Part shown: piece after piece, positions 1 to 12,160 of the stretch
Layout of the letters: the number at the start of each line of letters is the position of its first letter
Position numbering within the stretch: position 1 is the stretch's first letter
Assembly: GCA_025330725.1 (NCBI GenBank)
Contig: JAIWND010000001.1
Location: forward strand, 310,001 to 374,000
Direction: 5' to 3'
Length of the DNA stretch: 64,000 nucleotides
Origin: Chlamydoabsidia padenii
Taxonomy: Eukaryota > Mucoromycota > Mucoromycetes > Mucorales > Cunninghamellaceae
The notes under the pieces: model-generated
What the model saw: the letters and a program-made list of their open reading frames with translations, nothing else
What the model was told of the DNA's origin: nothing
The model's database searches: none
Position numbers and translations under genes: made by a program

Positions 1-1011
1 GTAATCGATCTAATGGAAATGACTTTTGCCACCTATACCAAAGCACATAAAACTGGCAACAAACACAACGCACAAGCACCCCAGCGCAATGGTATATATA
101 CCGACAACCATTATGCGCTATTTATGCCTTCCCGACTTGAACAAACAACATCCATCAAGGTGGTTTGTGTGCCAACAAATGATGGTAAAGGTGGATTACC
201 AGCTACCGTGCTTGTTCTGGACGAAGCTACAGGAAAAGTCAAAGCAATCATGAATGCGGCGGCCTTGACAGCAGTACGAACAGCAGCAGGTAAAAGGAAA
301 AAACAAAAAAGATTGGCCAGGAGTAGATACATATACCATACTCATCTTTCTTCTTTCTTTCTTTCTTTCTTTCTTGTAGGCTCTGGTCTGGCGACAAGGT
401 ACTTTGCTGATCCCAATGCTAAGCGGGTTGTTATCCTTGGAGCCGGTGCTCAAGGTCAAGCTCATATCGACATGATGATTGCTGCTCGACCCAGTGTGGA
501 CCATGTGACGATTTGGAACCGGGGTCAAGAACGACGAGACGCCCTTGTCAAATTGATGCAACAACGCTACCCTACACGCACCTTTATCGGCATCGATGAT
601 CAACAAGCACTGGCATCGGCCGTCCGTCAGGCTCACATCATTTGCACCTGCACCAATGCGACAAGCCCAGTACTCTTTGGACAATGGCTGTCTCCTGGCA
701 CTCATTTGAATCTCGTGGGGTCTTATCGAGTGGATATGCATGAAGTCGATCACGAAACCATCCAGCGCGCCGATACAATCATGGTGGACTCGATAGAAGC
801 ATGTGGTCATGAAGCAGGTGAATTGCTCAAATCGTCTACGCCACAACAATGGATCGAAATGGGTGCGATTGACAAGGGATCTGTAGGCCATGATCCTCAT
901 CGAATCACTCTTTTCAAAAGTGTAGGTATCAGTGTCCAGGATAGCGCTATTGCAGGTTTGATCATTGAAAAGGCGGAACAACAACAATTGGGGGCTATTG
1001 TGCCATTCTAG
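1..1011 (+). CDS. Ornithine cyclodeaminase / mu-crystallin family protein, 5' partial
   Basis: NAD(P)-dependent enzyme of the ornithine cyclodeaminase/mu-crystallin family; members deaminate ornithine to proline, reduce ketimines or make related amino acids. Exons are 1..289 and 380..1011. The 90-nt intron is in frame and holds a (CTTT)n tract before its TAG. The frame is open from base 1 and lacks the usual N-terminal 40-50 residues, so the gene starts outside the window. Visible motifs are the SIKVV lysine strand, RTAA, and the Rossmann loop GAGAQGQAHI, followed by a typical second Rossmann half. Stop is TAG at 1009-1011, with AATAAA near 1074. The exact substrate cannot be read: the C-terminal GSYRVDMHEVD resembles ketimine reductases more than true cyclodeaminases. 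Family assignment is firm, substrate open. Confidence 0.85.
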   Translation, partial: VIDLMEMTFATYTKAHKTGNKHNAQAPQRNGIYTDNHYALFMPSRLEQTTSIKVVCVPTNDGKGGLPATVLVLDEATGKVKAIMNAAALTAVRTAAGKRKKQKRLARSRYIYHTHLSSFFLSFFLVGSGLATRYFADPNAKRVVILGAGAQGQAHIDMMIAARPSVDHVTIWNRGQERRDALVKLMQQRYPTRTFIGIDDQQALASAVRQAHIICTCTNATSPVLFGQWLSPGTHLNLVGSYRVDMHEVDHETIQRADTIMVDSIEACGHEAGELLKSSTPQQWIEMGAIDKGSVGHDPHRITLFKSVGISVQDSAIAGLIIEKAEQQQLGAIVPF

Positions 1012-2134
1012 TATATAGTATAATATAGTATAGTATAAATTTATAGTAGTCATCAGTCGGCGGATGGTCATTTTAATAAAGTTTTTACGCATAAAATGCT
1101 CTTTAGTCTATTAGCCCAGGTAAACGGGGATTGAAGTCGGGATTTCAAAAAGTTTTATATGGAATTCCTTTGACCAAATATCAAAAGTAATAGATACTAA
1201 ACACAATTATTAGTATTGGGTCGCTATACAATTAAAGCATCAAGTCTTGTAAAAGCTGATAATAATTGTAATAAGTACTTATGAGTTCAAAGGAGTGAAA
1301 GAGAATGATTTTACTAAATGTGCGTGGGAGAATAATTAATATTTGTAGTCGGGTTTTTAAAAAGGAATAAGATAAAATCAAGGGCTTTTTATTCGTTTAC
1401 AAAGGTAATTAACTATTATTATGACTATACTACAGGTAACAGAATTCTTCAAGGAAGCCTATGTGATCAAATAAACAGAATCCATTAGTAAATCATTCCA
1501 GTCAACCAGTGCTAAAACACTTCGATAGCGAAATCCACTGTAGGTTGTTGTCTTCTTTTATCAGCAAATACAATTAACATCAAGTATGTACCGTTTTTGA
1601 TCCATACAGTCAGTGCTTGACTCTATGTACTTTGATATTTCATCCCCAAAGAAGACAATCACCACCATTACTTGTATTCTATTGATGCTTACCTTGAATG
1701 CAATAGGACCCAATAAAAAAAAACAAGAGATAAAGAATAGACAAGAGGAAGATTTGAGGTGAGAAGGCCATTTAAATACTCATAGAAAAAATTTTCATCA
1801 CCGTGACCACTAGGAACTGAGAACGAAAATGAAACGTGATTTGCAGGTCCACAAGCTTTAACCTCCCCCTCTCTTTTACCGTGCTTATCATCAGTAGCAT
1901 ACACTCGAATACATGCAGTAGCAACGATCATCTACCGTTTTTATTCATAGATCTTTTCGTTTGCATGGATACACTGGTCGAGGATTTGACAGGCGGCTTT
2001 TTTGATTTGCCCCACTTTTTTTTTTTTAATTCCCCTGCCTCGGCCACGCCTTCCATGCGGGATTTCAATTTTTCTTTTTCTTTTGGCCTTGGTCAATATT
2101 TTCCCTCCCTTTCTTTCTTTCGTCTCAATTACAA
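1012..2134. other. Intergenic region with promoter motif
   Basis: AT-rich spacer with no convincing gene. It holds the OCD polyadenylation signal, one GTCGGGATTTCAAA motif at 1137-1150, and a pyrimidine-rich leader just before the prefoldin start. Short ORFs at 1689-1931 and 1941-2162 are low-complexity and overlap each other on both strands. Confidence 0.6.
2057..2068 (+). promoter_or_regulatory. Recurrent CGGGATTT-type promoter motif
   Basis: GCGGGATTTCAA lies about 70 bp upstream of the prefoldin 5 ATG, followed by a C/T-rich leader. It is one of many copies of the same bipartite motif in the window (see findings). Regulatory role is inferred from position and recurrence only. Confidence 0.4.
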
Positions 2135-2952
2135 ATGTCAGAAACACAACAAGTCAACTTGACCGATCTCGATCTGTCTTCGTTACAAAACGTCAAAAAC
2201 CAACTGGAAGAGGTAAGTAATGACAGTAACATCGTTTTTATATGATACTTATCTTTTTTTTTTTTTTTTGTTTTTGTTTGACAGGAACTCAACCATCTGA
2301 CTCAATCTTACTCCAAATTGAAATCTGTCCAAGGTCGATTTACTGACTGTGCTGATAGTGTAAATAGCTTAAAAGGCGAACAACCAGATGGTAAAGGAAT
2401 TAACATACTAGAATGAATAACTGTTTCTGACTCTCTTCTTTATACAGAAAAGCAGATCTTGGTGCCACTCACTTCATCTATATCCTTTTTTTTTTTAACA
2501 ATACATGACGTGTTCAACACTCACACACTCATCTCTACTTACCTATTGTCCTTAACTTTTTCTTTTTTTTATTGACTTTACCTATATGTCCCGGGTAAAC
2601 TTAGCAATGTGGATAAGGTTATTGTAGATATTGGTACTGGTTATTATGTTGAAAAGGTAATTCAAAATACACACAAAACAGGTAAATACTGACGACTTGG
2701 ATTGTATATTTTTAGTCTGTGGGTGATGCATCAAACTTTTACAGTGACAAAGTGGAATATGTCAAGAAGAATCTGGCTAAACTGGAAGAAAACATTACTG
2801 GAAAACAAAACAGCTTAAGAGGTAATAACTGGACGCGTGATGTGTACGTTTAAATACATGGATCTATACTAACCCATAACCCCCCTTTCATAGCTATTGT
2901 CAATGTGATGCAAGATAAAATACAAGAACAACAACAGGCCGCTAAAAAATAG
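2135..2952 (+). CDS. GIM5: Prefoldin subunit 5 (alpha-type prefoldin)
   Basis: Subunit of the hexameric prefoldin co-chaperone that hands nascent actin and tubulin to the CCT chaperonin in the cytosol. Exons: 2135..2212, 2285..2390, 2448..2479, 2582..2656, 2716..2821, 2894..2952, giving 151 residues, the usual length. The N-terminal helix runs through LQNVKNQLEEELNHLTQSYS. The conserved beta hairpin is PLTSSLYVPGKL then VDIGTGYYVEK. The C-terminal helix ends QQQAAKK. The start ATG follows a pyrimidine-rich leader. The hairpin is complete only if intron 3 (2480..2581) is removed as an AT-AC intron; the other introns are GT-AG. AATAAA follows near 2982. The track shows no long ORF here because every exon is short. 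Confidence 0.93.
2480..2581 (+). other. U12-type AT-AC intron in prefoldin 5
   Basis: The intron begins ATATCCTTTTT and ends TTTAC. It carries TCCTTAAC at 2549-2556, matching the U12 branch-site consensus, 26 nt from the 3' end. No AG occurs between 2480 and 2601, so no conventional acceptor can serve. Splicing here joins Ser-Ser to Leu-Tyr-Val-Pro-Gly in phase 0, exactly the family consensus. Confidence 0.88.
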
Positions 2953-3677
2953 ATCATATCCTATATATAATCCTCATTTTACCAATAAAAAAAACTTGAA
3001 CATTCCCATATTGTGTGAATGTGTTACCTTTTATCCTTTTGTCCCTATTGTAAAAATGATTTTTACCTAGGGCATCTCACCTTGATGTTATATGCACTTT
3101 GGCTGAAACAATACATGCTTTAAAGGTACAAAGTCTTCATTTACGACTACCTCCCCTGATAACAGTCTCCACATATTACAGATTATTATAGTTTGTCTAC
3201 CTCCCTTTTTTCTCACTTTGTTGGTTATAATAAAATGCATGAACACCATCCCTTTTTTCCCAATATTTACATTCCGACATTAACACGACCAATGGTTTGC
3301 ATCCACCAAAATAAATCCACTGAAACCCCGCCACACGTTTCCTTCTGCTTATTTTACCACTTGTTTTTTTCACTTCTCTTCCCCTTTTCTCATTGCCTTT
3401 GCTAATCAAAGAATCCCATTATTCGTTTACAAGAACTGGTGTAAATAAAAGGTAATGTAAATGTATTTCACTCTTTAAAATGGCATCTTTGACACTTTAT
3501 ACTGTGACCAATTACTAACTAATCTCCCTTTTTTGTTTTAACAGAACCTACTTCATCTAGCTTCCTGTAGTTTTACGACATCTTCTTTTGATAACCATTC
3601 ATCCACCTACTACTTGCAACACACACGACATTCTCTTTATTGTAAAGGAAAACAAGCTGGAATTCTAAAAACTGGTC
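2953..3677. other. Intergenic region / probable SEC16 leader
   Basis: Holds the prefoldin polyadenylation signal and the SEC16 upstream region. GGTAATG near 3450 and TTTTAACAG ending about 3544 look like a 5'-UTR intron of SEC16. ORFs at 3193-3409 overlap on both strands and look spurious. Confidence 0.45.
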
Positions 3678-6600
3678 ATGTCTTATTCAAAAGAACCTCC
3701 TGTGGATGATGGCCCTATTCCTTTTGGTAACCCTGGTCAACAAGGTGCTGGTGGTCATCAAGGTTTCTTTGGCTCACAACAGCAACAGCAACAACAACAA
3801 CAACAACAGCAACAACAACATACTACAATGGCAACTCCTCCTTCATCTGGTTATACACAGTCGACATCTGTTAATGCATTCTATGGAAACCCTCAGGTGG
3901 CAACTCAAGATTCCCATGTCGGTCAACAGTCTCAAACTCCTATGAATGCTAATGCTCCTCATTCCGCCTTTTTCGACCAGTATCAAACTCAACCAGTATC
4001 TAGCTCACAAGTAACAAATCCTCAACAACAGGTGGGACAAGGGGCGACTTTGACACAATCGTACGATCCTTCATTGTACCATCATCACTATGCTGAATCT
4101 GTCATGTCTGGTGACACCAACTATCAACAACATTACCAGTCCTTTGATCCTGCTCAACAACAATACTATCAGCAGTATCAGCAACAACCATATGATATGA
4201 ATCAACAACAGCAACAGTACAATTATGGTCAACAACAGCAACAACCTCAATATGACTACTCTCAGCAACAGCAACAGCCTCAATATGACTATTCCCAACA
4301 GCAGCAGTATGATTATTCCCAACATCAACAGCAATATGGTTATAATCAACAATATGATTATGGACAGCAGCAAGCTCAATACGAAGGTGTTCAGCCACAA
4401 CAAGAACAACAACCCTATGATGCCTCTCAGTACGATACCACTCAACAACAATATGGTGTCACTCAGCAACAGGAACTTGGTGGTACTTCTCAGGAAGCAC
4501 ACAAAGACACGCCTCAACAACAATATGACTTGTCAAACCAGTTTGATTCAACACAACAATATGACTACAACAATCAATCGTTTGTGAATGATCAAAATGG
4601 TCAATTGGCAACCGTTGTTCCCGAGTCGAATACTGGTGCCGTGGATTGGAATCAATGGAATGAACAGCAAGTACCTACTGCATCTGAATATGTGGGTTTA
4701 GACGCTCTTGCTACTACCTCGGCCGAAGTGGGGACTCATCATCAACAGCAACATGGATCTGGTAGTGTGGAGCAACATCAACAGCACACAAGTGGTGATA
4801 ATGAACAACAGACCGATGGACTAACCGATCTGAAACCAACTGAACCGGAACAACTCTCTTTTGATCAAGGACACCAGGGGCAGCAAGTGGATATTCATGG
4901 ATCTGGGCAGGAACAAACAATTTACGAGTATGTGGATCAAGAAGGTTATCAACATGTGGGATTCCAACCTTCTGAACAACAATATGACAACGCATTTCAA
5001 CAAAGTAATGTTGGGCAGGTCACAGATATTCAACAAACTCAACCACCATTAGAACAAGAACAGCAGCAGCAGCAACAACAACAACAGCCTCCTACCCTTG
5101 AAGTTGCTCCTGATCATGATCAGCACCAATCGTTCAATGTTGAACAAGGCAAAGACGATCAACAAATTACAAATGTCGGCATCCAACAACAACAACAAGT
5201 ATCTCCGGCGACTGGATTTGAAGGTATTGAACATACAACTAATGCTTTAGGCGTACAACCTAACCATCTTGCTACAAGCTACGCAATATCCACACCTACC
5301 TTGTCATCATCTCGTGTCAACTCTCCTCAACCCGACTTTGTGGCTATGGTACCATGTCCTGATCCCAACTGCGAAGGTGAAAACAAGCCAAGAGCCAAGT
5401 TTTGTAGCGAATGTGGACGTCCTTTATCAACTCTCTCGCGGGCTTCGACACCAGCTATGACACCCTTCAGTCCTCAATCTCATGCTTACTCTCCCATGTA
5501 TCAACAATCACCCTATCTCCAACAAGGCTACTATGGTCAACAACAACCAGAACCTGCTCAAGCACCAATAATTCCTGATCCATTGGAACGAAACAAAGGA
5601 TGTCCCTTGGCTACATTTGGATTTGGTGGTAAATTATGCTTGGTATTCCCCAGTAAACTCAACAGTCAAGATGCCAATGCGAAGATAATGCCTGGTCTGG
5701 TCCAAATGAAACATGTGAACGAATTAGTCTTACCTGATGCCTCGCCTTTGACTGACTTTGCTGTGGGTCCTGTTGTGTTGGATGCTTCGGTGGATATCAC
5801 TACAAAGCAACAAGATGCTATTGCGTACATGAACAAGCGGATTGATGGTTTCCATTCTCAATTGGAAACTTTGGAACAAGGATCAGTTGGATATTATCAT
5901 TTGGAAAACAAGGCACTCTTATGGCAATTGATCTGTGCTCTCATTGAAAACAAGTCTGATGATAGGTAAGTTCTTGAAAGACAGGGTCTACAAACATGAT
6001 CTAACCTTTTTTAATTTATCTATTTGATCGATTTGGTAGTTACACCAAAGAGACAGCGATCTACCATTTGATGAAATCTGGCAAGGTTAAGGTGCAAGAA
6101 AACGCTCTGGATTCTATTCTAGCCTATCTCTCCCAGGGCGACCGATCTGGTGCTCTCGAATGGGCGATTCAAGAAAAACTGTGGTCTCATGGTCTGATTA
6201 TTGGGAAAACTTTAGATGAAGATGCTTGGAAAACCGTCGTGGATCAGTTTGTGGAACATACCTTGTCAACAAGACCTGAAAATGAACAAGCTGGGCTCCA
6301 TCAAACTCCTGTCTGTGATTTGGCGTCCCTTCGTGTGCTTTATGCCTTGTTTTCCGGTGCAGGCGCGGATGCAGGTATGTATTTACTATAAAAGATGATG
6401 ATTGACAATTAATATCACCCACTCTTTTTTTTTTTTTTTTGTAGTAGTATCTCACTTTATTCCAAAGTACTCAACCAGATCTATTGAAGAACAATTATCT
6501 GAATGGCGTGAAACTTTGACGCTTATTTTGGCTAATCGTCCTAATCAATCTGGTGAAGCCATCAAGCAGTTGGGTGATCTTTTGAAGGAAAACAAATGGG

Positions 6601-8689
6601 TTGACGCTGCAGAAATATGGTAAGAATGGGTGTCCCGTTGTATAATTTGTTGGTTTACTAATTCCTTTTACATTAGCTCTATCATCTTGGCAAGTACCTC
6701 TATTCTTCCTGACGATAACTCACTCTGCTCTGAATTGATTGGTTCCCATGAAGGCGATGTATCTGCACCATTGGATTCTTTATATCTTACCGAACTCTAT
6801 GAATTCGCTCTCTCTTTGAACCAGCAAAACAATGTGACGATTCTTCCCTCTCTTCAAGGCTACAAACTTGTCCATGCTTGGTGGTTGGCTGATGCTGGAT
6901 TTATCCCCGAGGCTTCTCGTTACCTTCAAGCGATCATCACTGGACTTTTATCTTACGACAAGGCTAATTCGTATCTGCATCAGGGCTTTGTGGATAACCT
7001 GAAGGAATTCGGTAATCTCATCCGAGGCTCATCCGAAAGCTCCATTAGGTAAATTGACCAAAAAAAAAAAAAAAAACCAAATACATTCAACTAACTACCC
7101 TTCCCATTCTTTTCACCTTTAGTATTGATCTGGACTCCTCTTTCCAACAGTTGGAGACCAAACTCAATTCTCTTACTGACAATGGACAAGACGATGTGAT
7201 TGATGTAGCTGCTCCTTACGAAGGTACAACAAAAGAGGCGGAAAACACTGTACTGGAACCAACTTTGGCAACATATGATCATCAGGAACCAGAACCCACC
7301 AATGATACAAATCAATCAAATGGCTATGAAACAACCGTGTATGACTCTACTCAATATGCGGCTGAAAACAATGATTATACATCTTATCACCAATACCACC
7401 AGGACAACAGTACATATGAACAACCGGAACAAGTGGATCAGGGTTATGGATTCGAATATCAATCTCATCAAGAACAGGCGAATGAATGGCATCAACAAGA
7501 AACACCAGCGCAAGGTGGTGTCAATGAAGAAACTAAAATGCCAGATTTGTCCCAGTCTTATCAACATGACGAACCTGCTCAAGGCATCATTTTGAATTCA
7601 AATGAAGCGCCATCTGAATCCAACAAGGTACCTGGTCCTCTCGCCGATGAATCAGCACATCAAGATACTCAACCTGCGACGCTGTCTGCTACTCAAGACT
7701 ACTCAGTACCATCATATGATGCCCATGGTGCTGGCGAATACACCATGACCTATGATGCTCAAGATTACACTTCTACCTATGTAACTCAGGATAACAGCCA
7801 AGATTATGTGACCACGACTTATGTTGCCCAGGATTATACAACTACCTATGATGCTCAAGATTACAACTCCACATACGAAGCACAACAAGACACCACTACT
7901 ACAACAGAACCAGTCCAAGAAAGTACATCCATCACAACAGCTAAAGATCATGGTAAAGATGCTACCACACACGATACCTACCATGGTGAAGGTTACTCTC
8001 AAGATCCTTCATCCACCTATGAATCTCAACCTCGAACTGTGTCTGAAACTACTCCACCAACCCACGACACTGCTACATCTTTTGAAGCTCAATATGCAAC
8101 CATGCCTACACATGCTCAAGATTACACTTCGTCTTATGAGCCTAGTGGGTCTTATGGTGATGAACCTGCTACATTGTCTGCGTATACTCAAGAATACACA
8201 CCCTCTTCAAATGCTCCTGAACTAATCTCTGATCGTGGAGAAGAAGAAACTATCAAGACAACTACGGGTATGGAAGAAGACGACGATCTTGGCTTTGGTA
8301 ACTCTTCGACCAAGAAATCATTCCCCACCGAAGACAAAACGAATGAAGACAAGTCAACGCAACAAACTACATCGGATACACCCAAGGATGGCAAGTCTAC
8401 TGATGACGAGGGCGATGAAGATGATAAACAAGGTAACTAAAGAAAAAGTAAGGGGGTGATGCAGATGATTTATTGCTTGCTTTGTGTAGATCGTAAAGGC
8501 TGGGGGTTATTCTCCATGTTCTCCCGCGCCTCTCCCGCACCCATGGACAAGGATGAAAAGAAGGCAGTCAAAGCTAATCTTGGTGAATCAAGCACGTTTT
8601 ACTTTGATGAAAAAGAAGGGCGATGGGTTAACAAAAACGTAAGTAGTAAAGTAAATGTTAGGAGGGAGGATTTGTCCAAATGCTAAAAC

Positions 8690-8728
<39 letters not shown>

Positions 8729-9017
8729 ATTACTTTAGGTCTCTGATACACCTGCAGCACCTGCAAAGTTGCCACCACCACCCAAATCAACTGGTCCAAC
8801 TCCTCAACCAACACCAGCACCACTATCCACAACCTCGGCTGCATCACCCCCTCCTTCCACATCAATGCCACCCAAGCCCACTGCCGATCCTACTCGTCCT
8901 CCTCTTCAAGACTTGATGAACACACCTCCACCCACGACTGCCAGACGGGGTCCAGCTAGTGGAAAGAAGAAGCCCATGCGATCACGATATGTGGATGTCT
9001 TCAATGCCCCTACCTAG
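3678..9017 (+). CDS. SEC16: SEC16-type COPII coat assembly scaffold
   Basis: Large peripheral ER exit-site scaffold that organises COPII coat assembly with Sec23/24, Sec13/31 and Sar1. Exons: 3678..5965, 6040..6374, 6445..6619, 6677..7048, 7123..8432, 8490..8638, 8739..9017, coding for 1635 residues. Residues about 30-480 are Q/Y/N-rich and disordered. A CxxxxC...CxxC zinc-ribbon-like segment lies near residues 558-580. The central conserved domain starts about 633 (DPLERNKGCPLATFGFGG) and leads into the Sec31-like alpha-solenoid (LDSILAYLSQGDRSGALEWA) to about 1085. A second acidic/disordered stretch follows. The C-terminal conserved region has GWGLFSMF...FYFDEKEGRWVNK and ends RSRYVDVFNAPT. 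The exon 3 acceptor is a TAGTAG tandem that could add or drop one valine. A 35-T run precedes the last exon. Confidence 0.93.
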
Positions 9018-9302
9018 TCACTCCACCTTTTTTTTTTATAAATCATCCTACTCTTATATTTATATCTTAGTTTAGACAATCACCTTTTTTTTTTTTTTTT
9101 TAATCTTTATAGTTTAGTATCATTGACGTTGTGGATTAATAAAAATTAAGAAAGGTTTATCTTTTGTTTACAATATGTAGAATGGGTTTTATTTATTAAT
9201 TCAATTGTTAAATGGCATAGATACATAAAAGGAATCATACAAAGATATAGGAATTAGGATTATAATGCAAAAACTAGGGTATAATAGGAGGAGGGGAATC
9301 AG

Positions 9303-9518
9303 TCATTCGAGCATGTCTTCTTGTTCGCACGGAGAAGGGTCAAGACTTGGAAAAGAAACATAGTCTTTTTCAAAGGACCAAGTTGCTTTCCTGTCATGCC
9401 AATCAATGATATGATCATTACTGCTTGTGGAGTGGATGGAGTTACGTCGTGGTTCCGGTTGAGTATGAGACTGGGGGCGATCTAGTTTCCAGTCAGAGAA
9501 TAATTGGAAGAGCATCAT
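9303..9518 (-). CDS. Hypothetical small protein, 71 aa
   Basis: Unrecognised single-exon ORF of 71 residues beginning MMLFQLFSDWKLDRPQ and ending PCEQEDMLE. It is hydrophilic, with a DWHDR and a WSFEKDY segment; there is no signal peptide or membrane helix. Support for being real: it stands alone in an otherwise gene-poor gap, has a motif copy about 100 bp upstream (9616-9629), a GA-rich leader, and AATAAA-like sites on the minus strand near 9190. No function can be assigned. Confidence 0.5.
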   Translation of the reverse strand: MMLFQLFSDWKLDRPQSHTQPEPRRNSIHSTSSNDHIIDWHDRKATWSFEKDYVSFPSLDPSPCEQEDMLE

Positions 9519-9961
9519 TTTTTATTGTGTTGTCAATAGAGAGAGAGAGAGTGGAAAAAAGAAGAAGGTGATTTGGGTTTTTATAGATAATGCGTCAAGT
9601 TGATAAAAATAGCCATTTCAATCCCCGCCGAGCCAGCATAACCTCTTTTTTGGGAACCTAAAAAAAAGTACCTCACTTTTATCAAACAGGCCCCTTTCAG
9701 TGAACGGGGTTGAAAATCAGAAATAGATCACTTACTATTCATAGTGAATGTGATTCTTCAGGAATAGAATCCTGATTTTCCCTGTTTAGAGTCACGCCAT
9801 TTCCCCCAATAGATCTACGTCCGGCTTCAGGTTCCATTTGTTCAGGAGACCCATGGATTTCAATCGCCGCTTAAAGAAAGGATTTTTTTTTTTTTTTTGT
9901 TGACGTAGGTCGGGTTTCCATTTCTTTCTCCTCTTCTTCTATTATTTTATTCCCTCACACC
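9519..9961. other. Divergent intergenic promoter region
   Basis: Between the minus-strand small ORF and SWI3. Contains motif copies at 9616-9629 and around 9905 (GGTCGGGTTTCC), a GA microsatellite near 9540 and a T14 run near 9885. No gene seen. Confidence 0.5.
9616..9629 (+). promoter_or_regulatory. Recurrent promoter motif (TTTCAATCCCCGCC)
   Basis: A copy of the recurrent bipartite motif placed 98 bp upstream of the minus-strand small ORF and about 340 bp upstream of the divergent SWI3 start. Function inferred from recurrence. Confidence 0.35.
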
Positions 9962-11822
9962 ATGGATCCCGCGACACCATCAAGTACACAAAAAGATCCA
10001 ACTGCATCTTTGACCGAAACTTCTTCGGACTCTTACAATAGCTCTACTGTTGAAAATCAGCCATCATCAGCCTGGGCGAATGAAAACAAACAACAAGGTA
10101 TACCTGTGGCTGCTGGGAACGATGTGAAGACAAAAGAAGAGGATACACCAATGGGGGAAGCCGCGTTACTATCATCAACAGAACAACAGCAACAATCAGA
10201 AGATACCAAACAAACACACATTCGGTCTCGCATTGATCAAGAAGCACGAACGTACCTGATGGAACAAGCACATAAGGTGGCACTACCTGACTATACGGCG
10301 GCGTGGTTTGACATGGAGACGATTCATCCTGTTGAACGTGCATCGGTGCCTGAATTCTTTACTGGCAACAATAGGTCCAAGACTCCTGCGATTTATCAAG
10401 ACTATCGCGACTTTATGATCAATACTTACCGTCTGAATCCTAAAGAATACCTCGCTGTCACTGCATGTCGACGAAATCTGGCTGGTGATGTCTGTGCTAT
10501 TATGCGGGTTCACGCTTTCCTGGAACAGTGGGGATTGATTAACTATCAGGTAATGTATCAGACTAGGAAATAAGAATTGGGAACTAATCCTTTTTTTCTT
10601 GCTATAGTGCCATCCTTCCACTGTGCCTTCCACTGTGGGACCACCCTTCACTGGGCACTTTAGGGTCACAGCAGATACACCACGAGGACTCTTACCCTTT
10701 AAACCCAACTTCAAATCACTCGGCAACCCAATCCAAAAGAATGACGCATCCCGATCGAATGAAAGCGAATGGCGACAACGACTATTTGACGGGGACGGAT
10801 TCACTGACGAAGGTGGTCAATCATGGTTCTGTATCACATGTGGAGCGGGATGCAACAAAGAACGGTACCATAGTCTCAAAACTCGCAACATGGATCTCTG
10901 TCCGGTATGTTATCAACAAGGTCGATTCCCCACCAGTATGTTTAGCAGCGATTTTATCAAATACACCACTGACGACGACGAAACGACAACGACTGGTTGG
11001 AAGGATCAAGAAACCTTATTGCTACTGGAAGCGATTGAATTATACGACGACGACTGGAATGCCATTGCTGAACATGTGGGAACGCGGACACGGGAACAAT
11101 GCTTGTCTCACTTTTTACAACTACCGATTGAAGAACCTTATCGATCCGATCAACCTTCCTCGAATGCCATCGAACATAAACGCACACCCTTCTCTCGTGC
11201 CGATAATCCTGTCTTGTCCGTCATTGCTTTCTTGGCCTCGGCGGTAGATCCAGAAGTAGCATCAGCAGCAGCATCAGCAGCCGTCCAAGTACAAACATCA
11301 TCATCAATATCAACATCAACAACTCAAGAAGAAGAAGATGATGATGATGAAGGACGGGCGACCAAGAAACCACGCACGGCGATCGAAAAGGCGGCATCGG
11401 TGGCATTGGGTTCAGCAGCAGCCAAGGCACAATCATTGGCAGGTATTGAAGAACGTGAAATCCGACGACTAGTGCATACGGTGGTGGAGAACGAAATCAA
11501 GAAATTGGAACTCAAGATGAATCACTTTGACGATCTGGAGGCGGTGCTCGATACGGAACTGGAAGGCATCACTCAGCAACGACGGACGGTGTTTTTACAA
11601 CGACTCGCCTATAAAAAGACCACCGCCTTATTGCAGAAACAAATTGACGATCATGGTAGCGTGACAAGTCTTGTCGATCATGGCTTCTCATCTCAACAAT
11701 TACAACACCTGGTTGACACTAATCTCTTTGAAGAACACTATCGACTTGTCGCCACCAATGACAATGCTCTTATGCCCACCACCGATGAACAGAAACAGCA
11801 ACAATCCATTCTGTCTCTCTAG
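9962..11822 (+). CDS. SWI3/RSC8-type chromatin remodelling subunit (SWIRM-ZZ-SANT)
   Basis: Core scaffold subunit of SWI/SNF or RSC nucleosome remodellers in the nucleus. Exons 9962..10549 and 10608..11822 give 600 residues. After a disordered acidic N-terminus, the SWIRM domain covers about 85-195 ([37 protein letters not shown]). A zinc finger follows near 270 (CITCGAGC...CPVCYQ). The SANT domain lies at about 325-370 ([35 protein letters not shown]). A C-terminal helical/leucine-rich region from about 440 is the usual dimerisation segment. Domain order is the SWI3/RSC8/SMARCC signature. Whether it serves SWI/SNF, RSC or both cannot be told from one gene. AATAAA lies near 11875. Confidence 0.93.
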
Positions 11823-12160
11823 TATTACTTAGTGCTCTATTCCCCTCTTACCCTCACACTTTTTATTATCTATCAATAAACAATTGGGACACTCTGCTTT
11901 ATGTCGGTCTTTTATTATTATTTTATTTTGTATGTTTGGACTTGGTTGAATGATATAATGTTGTTTTATAGGGTAAGGGTCAATTTGGATCATTTACATA
12001 CGATACTAATTGTATACATTGTGAAGATGAACATATTTTACTAAAGTGGAATACCACTCATCTCTCTGACCCACATTTTCAAATCCCGTCTGCATAAAAA
12101 AAAGACGCACATCTACTTTCCCTTATTTAACAAGCAAAAGTGAACGAGCCCTTCTCTTCC

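Noticed and set aside
4071..5234. Several minus- and plus-frame ORFs inside SEC16
   Set aside because: Shadows of the CAA/CAG-rich glutamine tract, giving Leu/Ile or Asn runs in other frames.
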